Shown: one piece after another, positions 38,593 through 47,143 of the stretch
Numbering within the stretch: position 1 is the stretch's first letter
Layout: each line of letters starts with the position of its first letter
Assembly: GCF_000227685.2 (NCBI RefSeq)
Contig: NZ_CP007029.1
Span: forward strand, 3,198,501 to 3,262,500
Origin: Thioalkalivibrio paradoxus ARh 1
GTDB lineage: Bacteria; Pseudomonadota; Gammaproteobacteria; Ectothiorhodospirales; Ectothiorhodospiraceae
Length of the DNA: 64,000 nt
Reading direction: 5' to 3'
Notes under the pieces: generated by a model
Database searches by the model: none
Seen by the model: the letters and a program-made list of their open reading frames with translations, nothing else
Told to the model about the DNA's origin: nothing
Made by a program: the position numbers and the translations under genes

Positions 38593-40377
38593 ATGGCAGG
38601 ACTGATTCCACAGGCATTCATCGACGACCTGCTCGAACGCACCGACGTGGTCGAACTGATCCAGCGCTACGTACCGCTGAAGAAGGCAGGCAGCGAGTTC
38701 GCTGCCTGCTGCCCGTTTCACAGCGAGAAGACGCCTTCGTTTTATGTGTCTCCGCGCAAGCAGTTCTATCACTGCTTTGGCTGCGGGGCCCACGGCACCG
38801 CGATCAGCTTCCTGATGGAACACGAGAACCTCAGCTTTCCCGAAGCGGTCGGTCAGCTCGCCGAATGGGCCGGCCTGGAGGTCCCGCGCGAGGCGGATCC
38901 GGCGGGACGCGACCCCACCGGCCACCTGCTGGATGCACTGGAGGCAGCCGCAACGTTCTACCGCGAACAGCTGAAAGGCAACCGCGCAGCGATCGACTAT
39001 CTGGAGGGTCGTGGCATCGACGGCGCAACCGCGCGGGATTACGCGCTCGGCTGGGCACCGGACGGGAACAGCCTTGCCCAAGCCCTGCGCGGGCGCTTCG
39101 ACACCGACACCCTGGTGGCCGCCGGCCTGGTCTTGCGCCGCGACGATGGCCGCCTGCGCGACCGCTTCCGGGCACGGATCATGTTCCCGATCCGGGACCG
39201 CCGCGGCCGGGTGACCGGCTTCGGCGCGCGGCTGATCGCTGCGGGGGAGCCGAAATACCTGAACAGCCCGGAATCGGCGGTCTTTCACAAGGGGCATACC
39301 GTCTACGGACTGTTCGAGGCCCGCAAGGCCGAGACTCGGCTGTCCGAACTGGTCGTGACCGAGGGTTACATGGACGTGGTCGGCCTGGCCCGCGCTGGCT
39401 TCCGGCGAGCCGTGGCCTGCATGGGGACAGCCCTGACCCGCGACCACTTGGACCTGCTGTTCCGGCAGGTACCGCGGCTGGTTCTGTGTTTCGACGGCGA
39501 CGCCGCCGGGCGGCGCGCGGCCTGGCGTTCCATCGAGCAGGCGTTGCCCGTGATCCAGGGCCTGCGCGAGATCCGCGTGCTGTTTCTGCCCGAAGGCGAT
39601 GACCCGGACAGCCTGGTCCGCCGCGAGGGCCTGCGTAGCTGGCAACAGCGCCTCGACGCCGCGGGGATGCTGTCGGAGACCTTCCTGCAGTTGCTGTCGG
39701 AACGCCACCCGCTGGCGACCGCCGAGGGCCGCAGCCAGTGCGCGCACGCCGGTGTCGCGCTGATCCGCACGGTGAAGGATCCACTCTTCCAGGGCCAACT
39801 GCTCGAACTCCTGGCCGAACGGACCCAGACCGCCCGCGACCAGATCGAGTCGATGCTGGCTGCCGACCCCGAAGGTGGCGGGAACCGACTCTCGTCCGAT
39901 CCTGCCAGGCAACGTCCGGCCCGCCGGGCAGAGCCTCAACCCGTGCCGGGATCCGGGCACTTGTGGGCAGCGTTGCTGGCCCGGATCCTGCAGCTGCCGC
40001 AACAGGGCTGGGACACGCCGGAAATCCTGCGTCTGGCCGATACCGGAACGCGAGCCGCAGGAATCCTCGGGACCATGATCGACCGAATCGGCGAGACCCC
40101 GAACGTTTCCACCGCCCGGCTGCTCGAACAATTTCGGGACGAGACGTTTTTTCCGCGCCTGGCGGTGCTCGCAGGCATGCCCCTGGACGGCGAGGAACCG
40201 GAACTTTCCCGCCGAATTGCGCTCGACAGCGCAGAACGGCTGTTCGAGGAGCATTGCCGGGCGCGCATACGGGCGCTCGCGACGACCGGGCGCGCGCTGG
40301 AATCGCAGGAACTCGACGAGCTGCGGCGTCTTCAGCAGTGGCTGGTGCAGCGGAGCAGCGCCGACCGGCCCGACTGA
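38593..40377 (+). CDS. dnaG: DNA primase
   Basis: A 594-residue primase that makes RNA primers at the replication fork. The CHC2 zinc finger (CPFHSEKTPSF ... YHCFGCGAHG) spans residues 40-65. The TOPRIM core has VVTEGYMDVV and LCFDGDAAGRRAA. The C-terminal part matches the helicase-binding domain. ATG 38593 matches the family start (MAGLIPQAFIDDLLERTD). It precedes rpoD with a 303-base gap. Confidence 0.97.
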   Translation: MAGLIPQAFIDDLLERTDVVELIQRYVPLKKAGSEFAACCPFHSEKTPSFYVSPRKQFYHCFGCGAHGTAISFLMEHENLSFPEAVGQLAEWAGLEVPREADPAGRDPTGHLLDALEAAATFYREQLKGNRAAIDYLEGRGIDGATARDYALGWAPDGNSLAQALRGRFDTDTLVAAGLVLRRDDGRLRDRFRARIMFPIRDRRGRVTGFGARLIAAGEPKYLNSPESAVFHKGHTVYGLFEARKAETRLSELVVTEGYMDVVGLARAGFRRAVACMGTALTRDHLDLLFRQVPRLVLCFDGDAAGRRAAWRSIEQALPVIQGLREIRVLFLPEGDDPDSLVRREGLRSWQQRLDAAGMLSETFLQLLSERHPLATAEGRSQCAHAGVALIRTVKDPLFQGQLLELLAERTQTARDQIESMLAADPEGGGNRLSSDPARQRPARRAEPQPVPGSGHLWAALLARILQLPQQGWDTPEILRLADTGTRAAGILGTMIDRIGETPNVSTARLLEQFRDETFFPRLAVLAGMPLDGEEPELSRRIALDSAERLFEEHCRARIRALATTGRALESQELDELRRLQQWLVQRSSADRPD

Positions 40378-40399
40378 GGAATGCAGCCAGGGGAACAAG

Positions 40400-40428
40400 C
40401 TTGAAATGCCGAGCGTCTCCCCCACTAT
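40400..40428 (+). promoter_or_regulatory. Candidate heat-shock (sigma32) promoter ahead of rpoD
   Basis: CTTGAAA at 40400-40406 and CCCCACTAT at 40420-40428 are separated by 13 bases, close to the sigma32 pattern CTTGAAA ... CCCCATNT. E. coli rpoD also carries a heat-shock promoter in this part of the operon. This is a sequence match only. Confidence 0.5.
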
Positions 40429-40628
40429 CGGGATGTGGGTGCGTTGAAGCGGAAAGCGCGCGCGACGCGCTTCGGACCCTTTCTCGGCTGGCCGTACCGG
40501 GCCGGAGCGCGGCCAATGGAGCAACGACCGGTGGCGCAGGACCGTTTCGCAGTGGCATTGGCGGCAGGGTGCAACAGCCCGAGTCTTGTCATACCACATG
40601 ATGCAGCAACTGCAAAATCAGTATTCTC

Positions 40629-40637
40629 TGCTATACT
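40629..40637 (+). promoter_or_regulatory. Extended -10 promoter element of rpoD
   Basis: TGCTATACT forms an extended -10 (TG-N-TATACT) about 44 bases before the rpoD ATG, in a locally AT-rich stretch that contrasts with the surrounding GC-rich DNA. There is no good -35, as expected for extended -10 promoters. Confidence 0.55.
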
Positions 40638-40680
40638 GTCTTATTCGGTTTTGGACGATTTACCTCGGAGCACAGACGCG

Positions 40681-42543
<1,863 letters not shown>

Positions 42544-42549
42544 ACCGCA

Positions 42550-42581
42550 GCGGCCCCGGTGGTCACAACCACCGGGGCCGC
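42550..42581 (+). terminator. Strong hairpin after rpoD
   Basis: A perfect 14-bp stem (GCGGCCCCGGTGGT and its complement) with a 4-base loop begins 7 bases after the rpoD stop. It lacks a long T run, so it may act as a terminator or as an mRNA 3'-end stabiliser. Confidence 0.7.
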
Positions 42582-42591
42582 ATCGCGTTCC

Positions 42592-42667
42592 GGGCCTGTA
42601 GCTCAATGGTTAGAGCAGGAGACTCATAATCTCTTGGTTGCAGGTTCGAGTCCTGCCGGGCCCACCA
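42592..42667 (+). tRNA. tRNA-Ile2 (anticodon CAU, lysidine-type)
   Basis: A 76-base tRNA with CCA encoded. The acceptor GGGCCTG pairs with CGGGCCC, the D-arm is TAGCTCAATGGTTAGAGC, the anticodon loop is CTCATAA and the T-arm GGTTCGAGTCC. Its AUGGUUAGAGCAGG ... UUGGUUGC pattern resembles E. coli ileX/ileY rather than elongator tRNA-Met, so C34 is probably modified to lysidine and the tRNA reads AUA. The last 46 bases of the gene lie within the left attachment repeat; integration leaves the gene intact. Confidence 0.9.
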
Positions 42668-42669
42668 AT
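42621..42669 (+). other. attL attachment site
   Basis: 49 bases from GACTCATAATC (anticodon arm of tRNA-Ile2) to CCACCAAT, identical to 59820-59868. Tyrosine integrases commonly use tRNA 3' ends in this way, and the integrated element restores the gene end. Confidence 0.93.
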
Positions 42670-42678
42670 CATTTCAAT

Positions 42679-42745
42679 TGCTTACGTTTCCATCCGGAAC
42701 CTCCATCCAGATACCGGAGTTCCCGTGTAAGCACCATGTAAGCAC
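42679..42745 (+). promoter_or_regulatory. Left arm-type integrase binding sites
   Basis: An inverted TGCTTACG at 42679 is followed by two direct TGTAAGCA sites at 42725-42745 (GTGTAAGCACCATGTAAGCAC) with an 11-bp period. The same arrangement occurs at 59639-59677 near the integrase gene. Short repeated sites on both sides of the core are the pattern of arm-type sites of lambda-like integrases or of the excisionase. Confidence 0.65.
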
Positions 42746-42793
42746 TTTCGGGAAGTCCGCGGCTCTGGCGGTGGCACCACCAAACCCACCCAC

Positions 42794-42819
42794 GAAAAAC
42801 CCCGGCACAGCGGCCGGGG
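42794..42819 (-). terminator. Rho-independent terminator at the left end of the element
   Basis: On the minus strand, CCCCGGC / GCCGGGG with a 6-base loop is followed by five T residues. It ends the leftward small-gene cluster 43771-42852. A degraded copy of the same hairpin lies just outside attR at about 59955-59976. Confidence 0.8.
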
Positions 42820-42851
42820 TCGGTAGGCTCGGCGGGATCAGCGGCAGCCGG

Positions 42852-43106
42852 TCAGCCCGGGTCGCGGCGCCTGCGTGAAAGCTCCTGCACTTCCAGGCTC
42901 AGGGATTCCAGCTCATCGCGCAGGTGCCAGTAGAGCGCGCAGGCGTCCGAGGTTTCGCCATCGTCGCGCCCGGGGCTATGGGCGGTCGCACGGGCCAGGG
43001 TGCCGACGATCCCGGTCAGTGCTGTGATGCGACCCATGGCCTGGTGATACGTCCGCTCGAACTCGTCCGTGCCGGTGGGCACCGCTTCCAGGCGCGGGGC
43101 GTTCAT
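42852..43106 (-). CDS. Small phage-type protein of unknown function
   Basis: An 84-residue, mostly helical protein (YHQAMGRITALTGIVGTLAR; YWHLRDELESLSLEVQELS). I do not recognise it. Its ATG overlaps the stop of the upstream gene (ATGA), so it is translationally coupled. It is the last gene of the leftward cluster before the terminator at 42794. Confidence 0.68.
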   Translation of the reverse strand: MNAPRLEAVPTGTDEFERTYHQAMGRITALTGIVGTLARATAHSPGRDDGETSDACALYWHLRDELESLSLEVQELSRRRRDPG

Positions 43107-43291
43107 GCGGCACCCCGCAGGGTCCGGATGGCCTGGTAGAGTTCGTCGGCGCGGATGCGCTGCTCGGTGGCTGCTTGAACGTCCAGGTCGTCGACCGCGG
43201 CATAGAATCGGTCGCGGACCTCGTAGACGCGAGCCCAGAGGGCGCTGATCGGGTCGATCCGCGGGATTGGGGTATGCTCGCTCGTGCTCAT
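43103..43291 (-). CDS. Small phage-type protein of unknown function
   Basis: A 62-residue protein (RIDPISALWARVYEVRDRFY), helical and acidic. The ATG at 43291 has a strong AAGGAGG upstream. It ends RGAA followed by an ATGA overlap with the next gene, the same kind of junction as at 43574-43577, hinting that the two gene pairs share an origin. Confidence 0.66.
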   Translation of the reverse strand: MSTSEHTPIPRIDPISALWARVYEVRDRFYAAVDDLDVQAATEQRIRADELYQAIRTLRGAA

Positions 43292-43307
43292 GTCGGCTTC
43301 CTCCTTC

Positions 43308-43577
43308 TCAGGTTGCCGTGTGGGAAGCCCGGTCCGAGCGGGTGCTACCGCAGGGGCCGGGCGTTTTTGCTGCGGGTGCGAACGTGGCGACCTTCCGAAC
43401 CTGGAACGCCACCGGGATCTCCAGGCGCTCCCTGCGGCCGGATTCCCAGCCATCGCGGTAGACGGTGCGTTCGGTGTCGGTCAAGCGCAACGAGCGCGGC
43501 GGGTCCATGTCGAGGTTCGACCAGCCACGGGAATAGCCGTGGCGGTAGGCTCGAGCCAGGCGTAGACGGGCGTTCAT
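43308..43577 (-). CDS. Small basic protein with a ribosome-modulation-factor-like pattern
   Basis: An 89-residue protein. RLARAYRHGYSRGWSNLD followed by ERTVYRDGWESGRRERL repeats a G-Y/W-x-x-G pattern similar to RMF-type proteins that bind ribosomes in stationary phase. The similarity is by eye and only suggestive. It is coupled by ATGA to the amber-interrupted gene upstream. Confidence 0.55.
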   Translation of the reverse strand: MNARLRLARAYRHGYSRGWSNLDMDPPRSLRLTDTERTVYRDGWESGRRERLEIPVAFQVRKVATFAPAAKTPGPCGSTRSDRASHTAT

Positions 43578-43771
43578 GCCGCACCGCCGTGAATGCCGCG
43601 CATCAGGTCGTTGCGGAGTTTCCAGGCATCGGCCGGCACGGCGCTGTTGGCCAGCTTCAGCTAGTCCTTGCGCTCGGACTCGGGTAGGCCGTTCCACCAG
43701 CGGATGCCAGGATGGGCTTCGGTGGATGCGTCCACGGAACGCGGACGGACTGCTAGACTTGCTGTGCTCAT
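43574..43771 (-). pseudogene. Small phage-type gene interrupted by an in-frame amber codon
   Basis: Reads 65 codons from ATG 43771 (GGAGG upstream) with TAG at codon 37 (43661-43663), inside HPGIRWWNGLPESERKD-stop-LKLANSAVPADAWKL. Small prophage proteins of this type have WWN ... PESER followed by a Trp and then SAVPADAW, so the TAG probably replaced a TGG. The reading frame after the TAG stays conserved and its stop overlaps the next start (ATGA). Either a recent point mutation or an amber that is sometimes read through. Confidence 0.72.
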
Positions 43772-43849
43772 GACGGTGGCCTCCTAAGGTGTCCGTCGTG
43801 GGAAGTCATCCGGTTACCGTTGGCGCGGTGCCGGATGGCGCATCTACGT

Positions 43850-44023
43850 CTACTTCGTCTCCTTCTCCTTCAGGCACTCCAGGCCCTTCGTGATGGCGTC
43901 ACCCTGCGGCTCAGGACGCGCCCGCAGCCAGGTGGCCCACTCGCGCGGTATCCGCACGGTGAGTTTCACCAAGTCCTCGGGACGGGGTTTCCGGCCTGCG
44001 CCTTTCGGGTTTCGCTTGTCCAT
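43850..44023 (-). CDS. Small ribbon-helix-helix-like protein
   Basis: A 57-residue protein. The lysine/arginine-rich start is followed by LVKLTVRIPREWATWLRARP, which has the strand then helix pattern of ribbon-helix-helix DNA-binding proteins, then a second helix (DAITKGLECLKEKE). It heads the leftward small-gene cluster and could be its repressor. About 280 bases upstream of it, up to the DUF1566 gene, carry no gene I can support; they hold the divergent promoters. Confidence 0.55.
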   Translation of the reverse strand: MDKRNPKGAGRKPRPEDLVKLTVRIPREWATWLRARPEPQGDAITKGLECLKEKETK

Positions 44024-44301
44024 GCCTGCAGCATGGCACAGGGCGCGGAAATATGCCAGCAGAAATTAAACCTGCGCCTACGCGCGGGGCTGCACCCTTT
44101 GCCCGCTCTCCGCAGACACGCCCATAGCCCAACCGAAAATCCGTCTGCCCCCCTGGCGGGCCGATTTCGGCCGCATAGGCTGCAGCCGCTACCAAGAAGG
44201 GCCTCCGTTACGACTTGACAGCCCCCGGGAGCGAAGGGATATTCCGGTGAAGGACATTGGATTTTCTATCCTTCATTTTCCTTAGCCATAAGAAGAAACC
44301 A

Positions 44302-44946
44302 ATGAAAAACAAGCGCCCTTGTTTGTTCGTCTTAATCATGGTCTTGGGAATCGGCAGCGGGCAGGCTATTGCGTTTGACCCGGATGCCGCGCTGCGTGAA
44401 GCGCGTGAACGAGAGCGACTGGAAGCTGATAGACCAGCACTTGAAATAGCAAGTCAGCGATATAGCGTGAAGGGACGAGATCGCGGGATCGCCGTAGATC
44501 GTGTGACCGGGCTTGAATGGATGCGCTGTAGCTTAGGACAAACGTGGTATCCGCAGAGTGATACCTGTCAAGGGCAAGCCTCTCGGTATAACTGGGATGA
44601 CGCTATATTGCTCCCTCAGTTGATGAACGAAGCTGGGGGTTATGGTGGATATAAGGACTGGCGAGTACCAACGATAGACGAACTACGCACCCTGGTTTTC
44701 TGTTCGAGGCGCACACCGCCTATTGATCCCGAAGGCGGTAGATGTCCTTCGGGCTCTCGAAGTCCAACTATTTTTTGGGATATGTTTCCAAATACTCCCA
44801 CGGGCAATTTCTGGTCGGCTTCGCCCTATGACAGTTATTATTCGGACAGCGTCTGGCGCGTGGGCTTCAGGCATGGCAGCGCCCATGGTTTCAGCGGCAC
44901 CCGGAGCGGCCACGGCCACGTTCGCCTTGTGCGCGGCCGACAGTGA
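44302..44946 (+). CDS. Secreted DUF1566/Lcl-type C-lectin-fold protein
   Basis: A 214-residue protein with a signal peptide (LFVLIMVLGIGSGQAIAFD). The body has the DUF1566 blocks VDRVTGLEWMRCS, GGYGGYKDWRVPTIDELRTL and NFWSASPYDSYY, ending GHVRLVRGRQ. DUF1566 domains have a C-type-lectin fold and are found in surface and phage-associated proteins. The first two thirds have visibly lower GC than the neighbours, which suggests separate acquisition (a lysogenic-conversion cargo gene). The last 40 residues show a Gly/His/Ser-rich pattern discussed in the findings. Confidence 0.8.
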   Translation: MKNKRPCLFVLIMVLGIGSGQAIAFDPDAALREARERERLEADRPALEIASQRYSVKGRDRGIAVDRVTGLEWMRCSLGQTWYPQSDTCQGQASRYNWDDAILLPQLMNEAGGYGGYKDWRVPTIDELRTLVFCSRRTPPIDPEGGRCPSGSRSPTIFWDMFPNTPTGNFWSASPYDSYYSDSVWRVGFRHGSAHGFSGTRSGHGHVRLVRGRQ

Positions 44947-45045
44947 TTTCTTGACCGCGCAGATGCAGCCCTTACATTGTCAGGTTTGCTCCCCTAGCCT
45001 GTGTACTGGTTCGCCCCGGTCCTGCAGCTTCCCTTTACAAAGTGG

Positions 45046-45303
45046 CTATTCGCCACTTCGTTTTCCTCGGGCTTCAAGGTTCGGACCGAACCTTGAACCG
45101 CCTTTCGCCTCCCGGGCCAGCCTGGACAGGATGTAGTCGCGGTTCTCCCCTCGCTTGGGCTTTAAGGTTCGGACCGAACCTTTAACCTCTGGGCCGTCGC
45201 CCACTGGTGGGCGCCCAACGGATGCGAGAGGATTCGCCCTCGCCTTCTCGGCACCGGCCTTAGCCCGCTCCCGCCGGATCGGGGGTCTGGTATCACTGCA
45301 GTC
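45046..45303 (-). pseudogene. Remnant of a phage gene (related to the fragment at 48632-48880)
   Basis: An open 86-codon frame without a start codon. Its residues RENLAR-type pattern (AGAEKARANPLASVGRPP, then KRGENRDYILSRLAREAK) parallels AAENPLPANPVAEGKAG ... QTYTLRRLARD of the other fragment, so both derive from one gene family. The frame contains two copies of the palindrome AAGGTTCGGACCGAACCTT, 88 bases apart. The remaining sequence from 44947 to 45045 shows no gene. Confidence 0.5.
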
Positions 45304-45367
45304 TCAGAACGGTCTCATGGTCTCACGGCGGCCCGTCGTTCCCAGCCTGACGAAAACCATCGGAAAC

Positions 45368-45396
45368 CTGCACGGAACCCGGGTAGAAACTACAAT
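45368..45396 (+). promoter_or_regulatory. Probable promoter of the small-gene cluster 45430-46081
   Basis: TACAAT at 45391-45396 with CTGCAC 17 bases upstream (45368-45373) precedes the first ATG by about 33 bases. The -10 is good and the -35 is weak. Confidence 0.4.
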
Positions 45397-45429
45397 CAAG
45401 CCTGACGGACCACACTGACGAAGGCAGCC

Positions 45430-45636
45430 ATGGGCAGCTCGATCGACGGTAACAGCGCCAGCCTGGACCGACGCTCGAAGGGAATCATGGGCCAAGTGGA
45501 CTGTGCGGACTACGGCATCGACGTGGACGCCATCGGCAAGGGGATCGAGCGGTTCCGGGCGGAGGTTCCGGAGGGCGAAGGAATCGCGCTGGAGGACAGG
45601 GTTGCGAAATTCATGGAACAGCGGAGGGATGCGTGA
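45430..45636 (+). CDS. Small acidic protein, paralogue of the 45857 product
   Basis: A 68-residue protein, LDRRSKGIMGQVDCADYGID then VDAIGKGIERFRAEV. It aligns with the 74-residue product of 45857-46081, so this is a local duplication with the immunity-like gene between the two copies. No known domain. ATG 45430 has AAGG upstream; its stop overlaps the next start. Confidence 0.7.
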   Translation: MGSSIDGNSASLDRRSKGIMGQVDCADYGIDVDAIGKGIERFRAEVPEGEGIALEDRVAKFMEQRRDA

Positions 45637-45860
45637 TGGAGGACTACCCGATTCTGAGCACGCTGGTGGTGATTTACTTCATCCCGGTGATCGTGGCTCG
45701 GCTGCGGTCGCACCACAATACGTTTGCGATCGGAATACTTAATCTGGTGGCTGGCTGGACGCTGGTCGGCTGGATCGCGGCGCTCGTTTGGGCGTTTACC
45801 CGGCCACCGGAGGCGGAGCCACGCGTCACCTGGCACGAGCGCAAAGAACCGAGGCTATGA
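45633..45860 (+). CDS. Superinfection-immunity-like membrane protein
   Basis: A 75-residue (GTG) or 74-residue (ATG 45636) protein with two membrane helices: ILSTLVVIYFIPVIVARLR and FAIGILNLVAGWTLVGWIAALV. The pattern IPVIVARLRSHHNT ... AIGILNLVAGWTLVGW is that of the Imm superinfection-exclusion family first described in T4, which blocks DNA entry of related phages. It overlaps both neighbours by ATGA-type junctions. Confidence 0.8.
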   Translation: MMEDYPILSTLVVIYFIPVIVARLRSHHNTFAIGILNLVAGWTLVGWIAALVWAFTRPPEAEPRVTWHERKEPRL

Positions 45861-46081
45861 CGAAGGCGGAGGAACAGAAAGTGGGTGGATCAATCGACAG
45901 CGTCAGCGAGAGCATGGACCGGCGCATGAAGGAGATCATGGGCCAAGTCGACCCCGAGGAATACGCGGTGGACGTGGACGCGATCGACAAGGAGATCGAC
46001 GCGGAACTCTCGAAGGTGAAGCAGCCGGGGGACACCGAGGACGCCAAGCCCGCCCAGGACCGAGAGGGAGACTTCGGGTAG
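45857..46081 (+). CDS. Small acidic protein, paralogue of the 45430 product
   Basis: A 74-residue protein, SESMDRRMKEIMGQVDPEEY then VDVDAIDKEIDAELSKVKQP, clearly related to the 45430 product. Highly charged, probably helical, with no recognised domain. ATG 45857 overlaps the immunity-gene stop. It converges with the terminase-like gene at 46088. Confidence 0.72.
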   Translation: MTKAEEQKVGGSIDSVSESMDRRMKEIMGQVDPEEYAVDVDAIDKEIDAELSKVKQPGDTEDAKPAQDREGDFG

Positions 46082-46087
46082 GCTCCT

Positions 46088-46666
46088 TCAGACCGGCATG
46101 CGACCGGCGGCCAGCGCTGCAAGCTGCTCGTCGGTCAGCGAACTCAGGTCCACCGGCATATCCAGCCCCCAGGCTTTGCGCTCGCCGTCCTGGACCAACT
46201 TCAAGGTCTCGACGTGGATCTTCGCGGCCTTCAGGTCCTCGAAGGCACGGCGCTTCATGACCAGCAGTATCTGCTGTCGCTCCATCGGATCCCTGATGGC
46301 CTCCGCGATCTGGTGCTCCCCGACGTTCTGGTGGTTCTCCTTCGCGGCCAGGGCCATCTGCCGCGCGGCCTCGAGTTCGTCCCGGTGCTTGTCGATCACT
46401 CCGGCACGGCGGGCAGCCTCGGCGTCGATGGCGGCAGCGGTTTTTTTGTGATCGGCCGGGTTGACGATCCCTGTGACCTTCTCCGTGACTTTCCGGTGAA
46501 GGGTCGCAGCCAGGTTTGCCCCGTTGTCCCACTGTTCCCGCTTTGCACGGCGGGATACGGCAGCCCGGTCCACGTTCATCCGGGCAGAGATTTCGCGCAG
46601 CGAGAGTCCGGCGCCCTCCCGCAGTGCCCGTGCTTCGGACCACTGTTCCGCCGTCAGCCTCGGCAT
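46088..46666 (-). CDS. Terminase-small-subunit-like HTH protein
   Basis: A 192-residue protein. The N-terminal helix-turn-helix (LREISARMNVDRAAVSRRAK) is followed by helical segments (RDELEAARQMALAAKENHQN) and a C-terminal GERKAWGLD stretch common in small terminase subunits and related phage DNA-binding proteins. Small terminases select viral DNA for packaging. No large subunit is nearby. It starts inside the end of the zinc-binding gene. Confidence 0.6.
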   Translation of the reverse strand: MPRLTAEQWSEARALREGAGLSLREISARMNVDRAAVSRRAKREQWDNGANLAATLHRKVTEKVTGIVNPADHKKTAAAIDAEAARRAGVIDKHRDELEAARQMALAAKENHQNVGEHQIAEAIRDPMERQQILLVMKRRAFEDLKAAKIHVETLKLVQDGERKAWGLDMPVDLSSLTDEQLAALAAGRMPV

Positions 46667-46953
46667 CGCACATCCTCCCCAACGTAGATCACTGCAATCT
46701 CGGCCGACTGCTCCGGGGTCGGGTTCTCGTTCTGCGTGCAGGCAAGCCCAGCATGCCGGCCATTCGGTAGCTCTGCACCACAGCAACATACGCTGTCATG
46801 CCTGCCCTCGGCCCTGGCCCCACAGTCGGCACAGCGGGCAACGATGCTGCCGTCCTCCCGCTGGCCTTCAAGGACGCGCCCAAGGCAGTACCGGCACACG
46901 TGGTCAGTAACACGCCAGCCTTTCGGGTCCGGCCGGTCATCAGCCATCGGCAT
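46654..46953 (-). CDS. Small zinc-binding phage protein
   Basis: About 99 residues with four cysteine pairs or triplets: CRYCLGRVLEG, RCADCGARAEG, VCCCGAELPNG. Two zinc fingers are likely. Function unknown; similar cysteine-rich proteins occur in phage packaging or regulation regions. A second ATG two codons in (46947) could be the start. It overlaps its neighbours on both sides. Confidence 0.68.
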   Translation of the reverse strand: MPMADDRPDPKGWRVTDHVCRYCLGRVLEGQREDGSIVARCADCGARAEGRHDSVCCCGAELPNGRHAGLACTQNENPTPEQSAEIAVIYVGEDVRCRG

Positions 46954-47143
46954 GCTGGTCCGGTCCCGACAACGCGCGATCGAGACACCACGCCAGCGCC
47001 CGCGTGTCGCCCAGCTTCGCCTGCCGGATCATGCCTTCGATGAGCCCCGGAATCTCAGGCACCAGGCGATCATGCAGCGCCAGGCGCGTTTGGCGTCCGA
47101 GGTTCCGGGGTCGGCCTGGTCGGCGTCCAGTGGGGGTGCTCAT
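46940..47143 (-). CDS. Small basic phage-type protein
   Basis: A 67-residue protein beginning MSTPTGRRPGRPRNLGRQ and ending with RALAWCLDRAL. The AT-hook-like GRRPGRPRN suggests nucleic-acid contact. ATG 47143 overlaps the upstream stop (TGATG). Not recognised otherwise. Confidence 0.65.
   Translation of the reverse strand: MSTPTGRRPGRPRNLGRQTRLALHDRLVPEIPGLIEGMIRQAKLGDTRALAWCLDRALSGPDQHADG

Noticed and set aside
42592-42667. Calling the tRNA an elongator or initiator tRNA-Met
   Set aside because: The CAU anticodon alone would allow it, but the D-arm and anticodon-stem pattern match tRNA-Ile2, and initiator features (mismatched first pair, three G-C pairs in the anticodon stem) are absent.
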